From contig CAZLNM010000009.1 of the NCBI GenBank assembly GCA_964561025.1, positions 1-64,000 on the forward strand: a stretch of DNA of 64,000 nucleotides, written 5' to 3'. Positions 60,348 through 64,000 of the stretch are shown in pieces. Source of the DNA: JAAZNF01 sp964561025 (GTDB lineage: Bacteria > Myxococcota > B64-G9). Within the stretch, counting starts at the first letter, position 1. The number at the start of each line of letters is the position of its first letter. Position numbers and translations under genes: made by a program. Under the pieces are notes generated by a model. The model had not been told where the DNA came from. It did not search any database and was given only the letters and a program-made list of their open reading frames with translations.

Positions 60348-60868
60348 TGCGCCGCGGGCGAACTCGCCTCCTTTGGTATTTGCTGGTCGCGAGCCTGGCC
60401 GCCCCGGCCCGGGCCGACGAGGAGCGGGCGTTCGCCGAGGCCTCGGCGCAACTTTCGCTCTCGCAGCTTGGCGATTTCTCGGGGGCCGCCTTCTCCGCCG
60501 CCCTCCAGGGTTCGCTGCCGGTGGTGCCCTGGCTGCTTCTCGATCTCCGGCTGGGAGGCGAGTTTCCGCTGCGCACGGGAAAGATGGAAGGCGACCGGGG
60601 GCTCACCCTCCTCGCCCTGCCCGGCCTGTGGGGGCGCTTCGGCGATCCCGAGGCCTGGGGGTATGTCCGCGTCGGCAGCGGCCTGGCCGGGCAGTACGGC
60701 GCGGACGGCTGGGAGGCGGGTTGGGTGGTCGAGGCGGCGAGCGGGTTTTCGGTGGCGCCGCGAGACCTGGTGGTGTATTTTGGAGTGGAAGCCGCCGGCC
60801 TGCTGGGCATCGTCGGCCCGCGCGTCCGTCGCGTGGGCCTGGGCGGATTCGTCGGCTACCGGTTCTAG
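60347..60868 (+). CDS. Small outer membrane beta-barrel-like protein
   Basis: 173 residues: signal peptide (to about Ala23), then alternating strands such as WLLLDLRLGGEFPLRTG and GYVRVGSGLAGQYGADGWEAGW, ending in GGFVGYRF with a C-terminal Phe. This suits an 8-strand barrel. Start overlaps the permease stop by one base. Confidence 0.7.
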   Translation: MRRGRTRLLWYLLVASLAAPARADEERAFAEASAQLSLSQLGDFSGAAFSAALQGSLPVVPWLLLDLRLGGEFPLRTGKMEGDRGLTLLALPGLWGRFGDPEAWGYVRVGSGLAGQYGADGWEAGWVVEAASGFSVAPRDLVVYFGVEAAGLLGIVGPRVRRVGLGGFVGYRF

Positions 60869-60883
60869 CGCAAAGGAGCACCC

Positions 60884-61528
60884 ATGTCGGTCGAAGCGCT
60901 GCTCGCCAACCGCAAGGCCACCCGCGTGTTCTTCGAGTTGCTCCCGGGCCGGGCCCGGCTCGAGCGCCTGGCCCGCGCCTGCCGCCTGCCGAAGCCCGAG
61001 CTTTCGCGCCTGCTGCAGCGCATGCAGCGGGCCGGGCTGGTCGAGGCCGCCCGCGGTGGCTTCGCGGTGGACTGGAACCGCTTCCTGCCCATCTTCTTGC
61101 ACCACGCCATGAGCATCTACGCCGCGGCCATGCCCTGGAAGTTCATCCCGCGCTACCTGGAGAAGCCCGACGCCGACCTGGTGGAGTCCTCCTGCGCCCG
61201 GGCGGAGCGCGAGCTGGCCCGGGTCAAGGTGCGCCTGGCCAGCAACGATCTCTTCGGGGAGCTGCTGCGCCAGTACCTTTCCAACCTGGCCGCCGAGGTG
61301 TCCGCCCCGGAAGACTTCATGCAGGATCTGCGCCTGTCCGACGCCATCGCCGAGTTCGAGTACGCCTTGCTGAAGCTGGTCCCGGCCATGAAGAAGCCGC
61401 GCCTGGCCGACGACCAGACCCGCGAGCTGCACCGCCTGCTGCGCGAGTGGCACACCCAGATCCAGGCGTACGACACGCCGCTCGGCGCCGCCCTGCGCCA
61501 GGCCTTCCACCGGCAGGGGTTGCTGTAA
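60884..61528 (+). CDS. Winged-helix-like protein of unknown family
   Basis: 214 residues, no membrane segment. Residues 5-68 look like a winged helix (ATRVFFELLPGRARLERLAR, LPKPELSRLLQRMQRAGLVE, GGFAVDW), as in ArsR/MarR-type folds. The rest is helical with a conserved-looking IYAAAMPWKFIPRYLEKPD segment. Perhaps a regulator. AAAGGAG before the ATG; 15 nt after the barrel gene. Confidence 0.6.
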   Translation: MSVEALLANRKATRVFFELLPGRARLERLARACRLPKPELSRLLQRMQRAGLVEAARGGFAVDWNRFLPIFLHHAMSIYAAAMPWKFIPRYLEKPDADLVESSCARAERELARVKVRLASNDLFGELLRQYLSNLAAEVSAPEDFMQDLRLSDAIAEFEYALLKLVPAMKKPRLADDQTRELHRLLREWHTQIQAYDTPLGAALRQAFHRQGLL

Positions 61529-61929
61529 GATCCCTCCGCACGGTATCGCATCCCCAACGACCGGTTCCAGCCACCCCGGTTTGGCCGAGCAACCTCCACA
61601 ACCTCCGGGCCTGTCCCCAGTGCAGTTTGTTGAAAAACCAAACAAAAACATGCTGATAAGTGAAAGGCCGGGGAATGGGCGATGCCCGGCCGGGTCGATG
61701 AACGATCAGCCTGGACCCAGAAATGCCGGGCCGGTGATGCCCTTTTTTGACCCTGGGTGGACTCAGAATGGCCCTTTTCGTGGCGCCAGGGACCCCGGTT
61801 TGACCCCGGTTTCCCCGGCCGGCCGCGGGGTTGCAAGGGTCAGCGCGGGCGGTGGGGGGGGCTGGTTGAGGCGTGCGCGCCACCTGCCACTTGGGTTGCG
61901 GATGAAACCGTGATAGGCGTTCCGGCGAG
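61529..61929. other. 401-bp repeat-bearing intergenic region
   Basis: No gene. It holds GGGCCTGTCCCCA (61607-61619), an A-rich stretch (61630-61650), imperfect inverted repeats GGGCGATGCCC/CCGGTGATGCCC near 61679 and 61730 followed by six T, and a direct repeat ACCCCGGTTT at about 61793-61812. The look is that of worn mobile or REP-type debris. A promoter for the DMT gene should be at its right end. Confidence 0.6.
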
Positions 61930-62880
61930 ATGACGGCTCCTCTCCGCTCTCCCTCCCGCCCCGCGGCGATCCTGCTCACGCTGCTGGCCTCGCTCTTGTG
62001 GGGCTCGTCGTTCGTGGTGAACAAGCTGGGCCTGGACGGTGGGCTGGACCCGGTCATGTTCACGCTGCTGCGCATGATCCTCGCCGCCGCCATCACCACC
62101 GCCCTGGTGGCGCGCACGCCGCATCGCGCGCTGCGCTGGTTTCTCGACTGGCGGATCCTGGTGCTCGGGCTCAGCAACGCCGGGGGGTTCTTGTTCCAGT
62201 ACCTGGGCCAGGGCCAGACCTCGTCGTCGCACGCGGCGCTGCTCGCCAACGCCGGCTTGCCGCTGGTGGTGCTGCTCGGCTGGTGGTTGCTTCGGGAAAA
62301 CCTGGACCCGCTGCGCCTTGTGTCCGTCGCGCTCACGCTTGTCGGCGCTCTGCTGATCGCGCTGTGGCGCGCGCCGGGCGGGGGCGAGGCCAGCCTGCGA
62401 GGCGACGTGCTGGTGGGGCTCTCCTCCGCCACCTGGGCCACCTTCATCGTGCTCAACCGGCGCCTCATGCAGGAGCGCCCCGGCGAGCTTCTGCCCATGA
62501 CCGCCGCCATGTACCTGTGGACGGTGCTGGCCACCTTGCCGGTGGCCGCCAGCCGGGGCTTTCCCCTGCCGGAGCGGCCCGCCGGCTGGCTGGCGGTCGC
62601 TTACACCGGCATCTTCTGCTCGGTGATCCCCTACCTCGCCTGGAGCCACGGGCTGAAGACCATCACCGCCGCGGCCTCGTCGGTGCTGCTCACGCTCGAG
62701 ATCGTGTTCGCGGTGCTCCTGTCGATGGCCATCCTGGGAGAGAGCCTGGGCTGGGGAGCGGTGGCGGGCGGTGTGCTGATCCTGCTCGGCGCGGCGCTGG
62801 TGTCGCGCGACCCATCGCCCGGCGATGCACCGGCCGGGCGCGCCACCTCCGGCGCCTTGACGGGGCGGAGGGCCTCCTGA
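61930..62880 (+). CDS. EamA/DMT-family membrane exporter
   Basis: 316 residues with ten hydrophobic segments in two EamA repeats (LLWGSSFVVNKLGL in the first, LAWSHGLKTITAAASSVLLTLEIV in the second). Belongs to the RhaT/YdcZ-like exporters; substrate unknown. Not closely similar to the DMT protein at 5292-6176 by eye. Followed after 27 nt by the DegT gene. Confidence 0.9.
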   Translation: MTAPLRSPSRPAAILLTLLASLLWGSSFVVNKLGLDGGLDPVMFTLLRMILAAAITTALVARTPHRALRWFLDWRILVLGLSNAGGFLFQYLGQGQTSSSHAALLANAGLPLVVLLGWWLLRENLDPLRLVSVALTLVGALLIALWRAPGGGEASLRGDVLVGLSSATWATFIVLNRRLMQERPGELLPMTAAMYLWTVLATLPVAASRGFPLPERPAGWLAVAYTGIFCSVIPYLAWSHGLKTITAAASSVLLTLEIVFAVLLSMAILGESLGWGAVAGGVLILLGAALVSRDPSPGDAPAGRATSGALTGRRAS

Positions 62881-62907
62881 TACAGGTTCGCGCAAGGGAG
62901 GTGCCGC

Positions 62908-64000
62908 ATGGCTCACCTGGCGCTCAAGGGTGGAACGAAGACCTTCGACGACTTCTGGCCGGCCTGGCCGGTGTATGACGAGGAGGACCGCAGGGCGCTG
63001 AACGAGGTGCTGGACAGTCGCAACTGGGGCGGCTTCCCCGCGCCGAACAGCCACGCCCGCGAGTTCGCCGCCGCCTTCGCCGCCGCCCACGACGCAAGCT
63101 TTGGCATCTGCGCCGCCAACGGCACGGTGACGCTGGAGGTGGCCCTGCGCGCGGCCGGGATTACGGCCGGCGACGAGGTGATCGTCACCCCCTACTCGTG
63201 GATCGCCACCGCCGGGGCCCCGGTCAACGTCAACGCCGTGCCGGTGTTCGCCGACATCCACCCCGACACCTACTGCCTCGATCCGCGCGCGGTGGAGGCC
63301 GCCATCACCCCGCGCACCCGGGCCATCATCCCGGTCCACCTCGGCTGCGCCATGGCCGACCTGGACGCCTTCGTCGAGCTCGCCCGCAAGCACCGCCTGA
63401 CCCTCATCGAGGACTGCGCCCACATGCACGGCGGCAAGTGGCGCGGCAAGGGCGTGGGCTCGCACGGGCACCTGGGGTCGTTCTCCTTCCAGAGCAGCAA
63501 ACTCATGACCGCCGGCGAGGGCGGCATCATCCTCACCAGCGATAAACAGCTCGAGGAGCGCTGCCAGAGCCACGTCAACTGCGGGCGCAAGCAGCCCGGC
63601 TACGACTCCTTCCCGGGGCTGGTGTTCTCGGGCAACTACCGCCTGGGCGAGTTCCAGTGCGCGCTGCTGCGCTCGCGCCTGCGGGCCCTGGAGCCCGAGC
63701 GCAAGCTGCGCGAAAAGAACGCCGCGCGGCTCACCGAGCTGCTCTCCCAGATCCCGGGCATCCGCCCGCTGGTGCGCGACGCGCGCATCACCCACTACGC
63801 TTGCTACCAGTACATCTTCCGCTACGACCCGCAGGCCTTCCAGGGCGTGCACCGCGACCGCTTCGTCGAGGCGCTGTGCGCCGAGGGCGTCCCGGCCGAC
63901 GGGCCATTCTACGTGCCCATCTACCAGAGCCCGCTGTTCCCGGTGGAGGCGCGCCACTACCCGGCCATCCGCGAACGCTACGGCGAGCGCATCGGGCCGC
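62908..64000 (+). CDS. DegT/DnrJ/EryC1/StrS aminotransferase (3' end cut by window)
   Basis: 364 codons are visible and the frame is open at the edge; full-length relatives have about 370-400 residues. PLP-dependent sugar aminotransferase type: CAANGTVTLEVALRAAGI, VIVTPYSWIATAG, LIEDCAHMHGGKWRGKGVG and the Schiff-base lysine in FSFQSSKLMTAGEGG. The closest by style are the StsC-like or L-glutamine:scyllo-inosose and nucleotide-sugar aminotransferases. GGGAGG precedes the ATG at 62908. Confidence 0.92.
   Translation, partial: MAHLALKGGTKTFDDFWPAWPVYDEEDRRALNEVLDSRNWGGFPAPNSHAREFAAAFAAAHDASFGICAANGTVTLEVALRAAGITAGDEVIVTPYSWIATAGAPVNVNAVPVFADIHPDTYCLDPRAVEAAITPRTRAIIPVHLGCAMADLDAFVELARKHRLTLIEDCAHMHGGKWRGKGVGSHGHLGSFSFQSSKLMTAGEGGIILTSDKQLEERCQSHVNCGRKQPGYDSFPGLVFSGNYRLGEFQCALLRSRLRALEPERKLREKNAARLTELLSQIPGIRPLVRDARITHYACYQYIFRYDPQAFQGVHRDRFVEALCAEGVPADGPFYVPIYQSPLFPVEARHYPAIRERYGERIGP

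Overview
The window is GC-rich (about 70 %) chromosomal DNA with short intergenic gaps and many ATGA or TGATG overlaps. SelB, a PilZ protein, a DUF4388 protein, a zinc-ribbon/TPR membrane protein, a large Cys-repeat lipoprotein, TonB receptors and several radical SAM enzymes together suggest a Myxococcota-like (former deltaproteobacterial) organism that uses selenocysteine. This placement is inference; no rRNA or tRNA gene is visible to confirm it.

Layout. (1) 1-5286, +: part of a non-flagellar type III secretion cluster, sctN, an sctO-sctP fusion, sctQ with an internal start, a FliO-like gene, sctR, sctS and sctT. (2) 5292-10224: DMT exporter, Nudix fusion, methyltransferase and uridine kinase on the minus strand, then two HAD phosphatases. 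A 13-bp-stem palindrome occurs at 1-37 and, inverted, at 10234-10273. (3) 10371-15145, -: GH57 glucanotransferase, a glycogen-synthase-like protein without its catalytic residues, and a DUF4388 protein. (4) 15203-21324, -: the translation/transcription operon rimP-nusA-ylxR-infB-ylxP, with a promoter and a terminator-like hairpin in the rimP leader. (5) 21385-27309, -: ttcA, a small membrane protein, two solute-binding lipoproteins and a TonB receptor. (6) 27385-30664, -: a TetR regulator and a B12-binding radical SAM enzyme, each behind a matching operator, then a secreted regulatory-domain protein. (7) 30717-36173, +: nuoJKLMN alone, a complex I membrane arm whose subunits appear to lack most proton-path residues.

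(8) 36184-42859: selB-PilZ (-), the zinc-ribbon/TPR protein (+), and a second TetR/radical SAM pair (-). (9) 42967-47685, +: an outer membrane protein, then an ECF sigma operon (sigma, anti-sigma, small secreted protein, FecR protein, DUF3106 protein). (10) 47808-53559, -: Cys-rich lipoprotein, then a lipoprotein/TonB receptor/lipoprotein operon. (11) 53756-64000, +: radical SAM/HhH protein, PAS kinase with Hpt domain, response regulator, manA, nucleobase-type permease, small beta-barrel protein, a winged-helix-like protein, DMT exporter and a DegT aminotransferase cut by the window edge. Short GGGCCTGTCCCCA repeats lie at 53628-53687 and 61607-61619.

The least ordinary points are the nuoJKLMN module with degenerate proton channels, the GH57 partner that looks like a dead glycogen synthase, the type III cluster with a FliO-like gene and two internal start sites, and the two TetR/radical SAM units with readable operators. 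Residue comparisons were made by eye against remembered reference sequences; no search was run.
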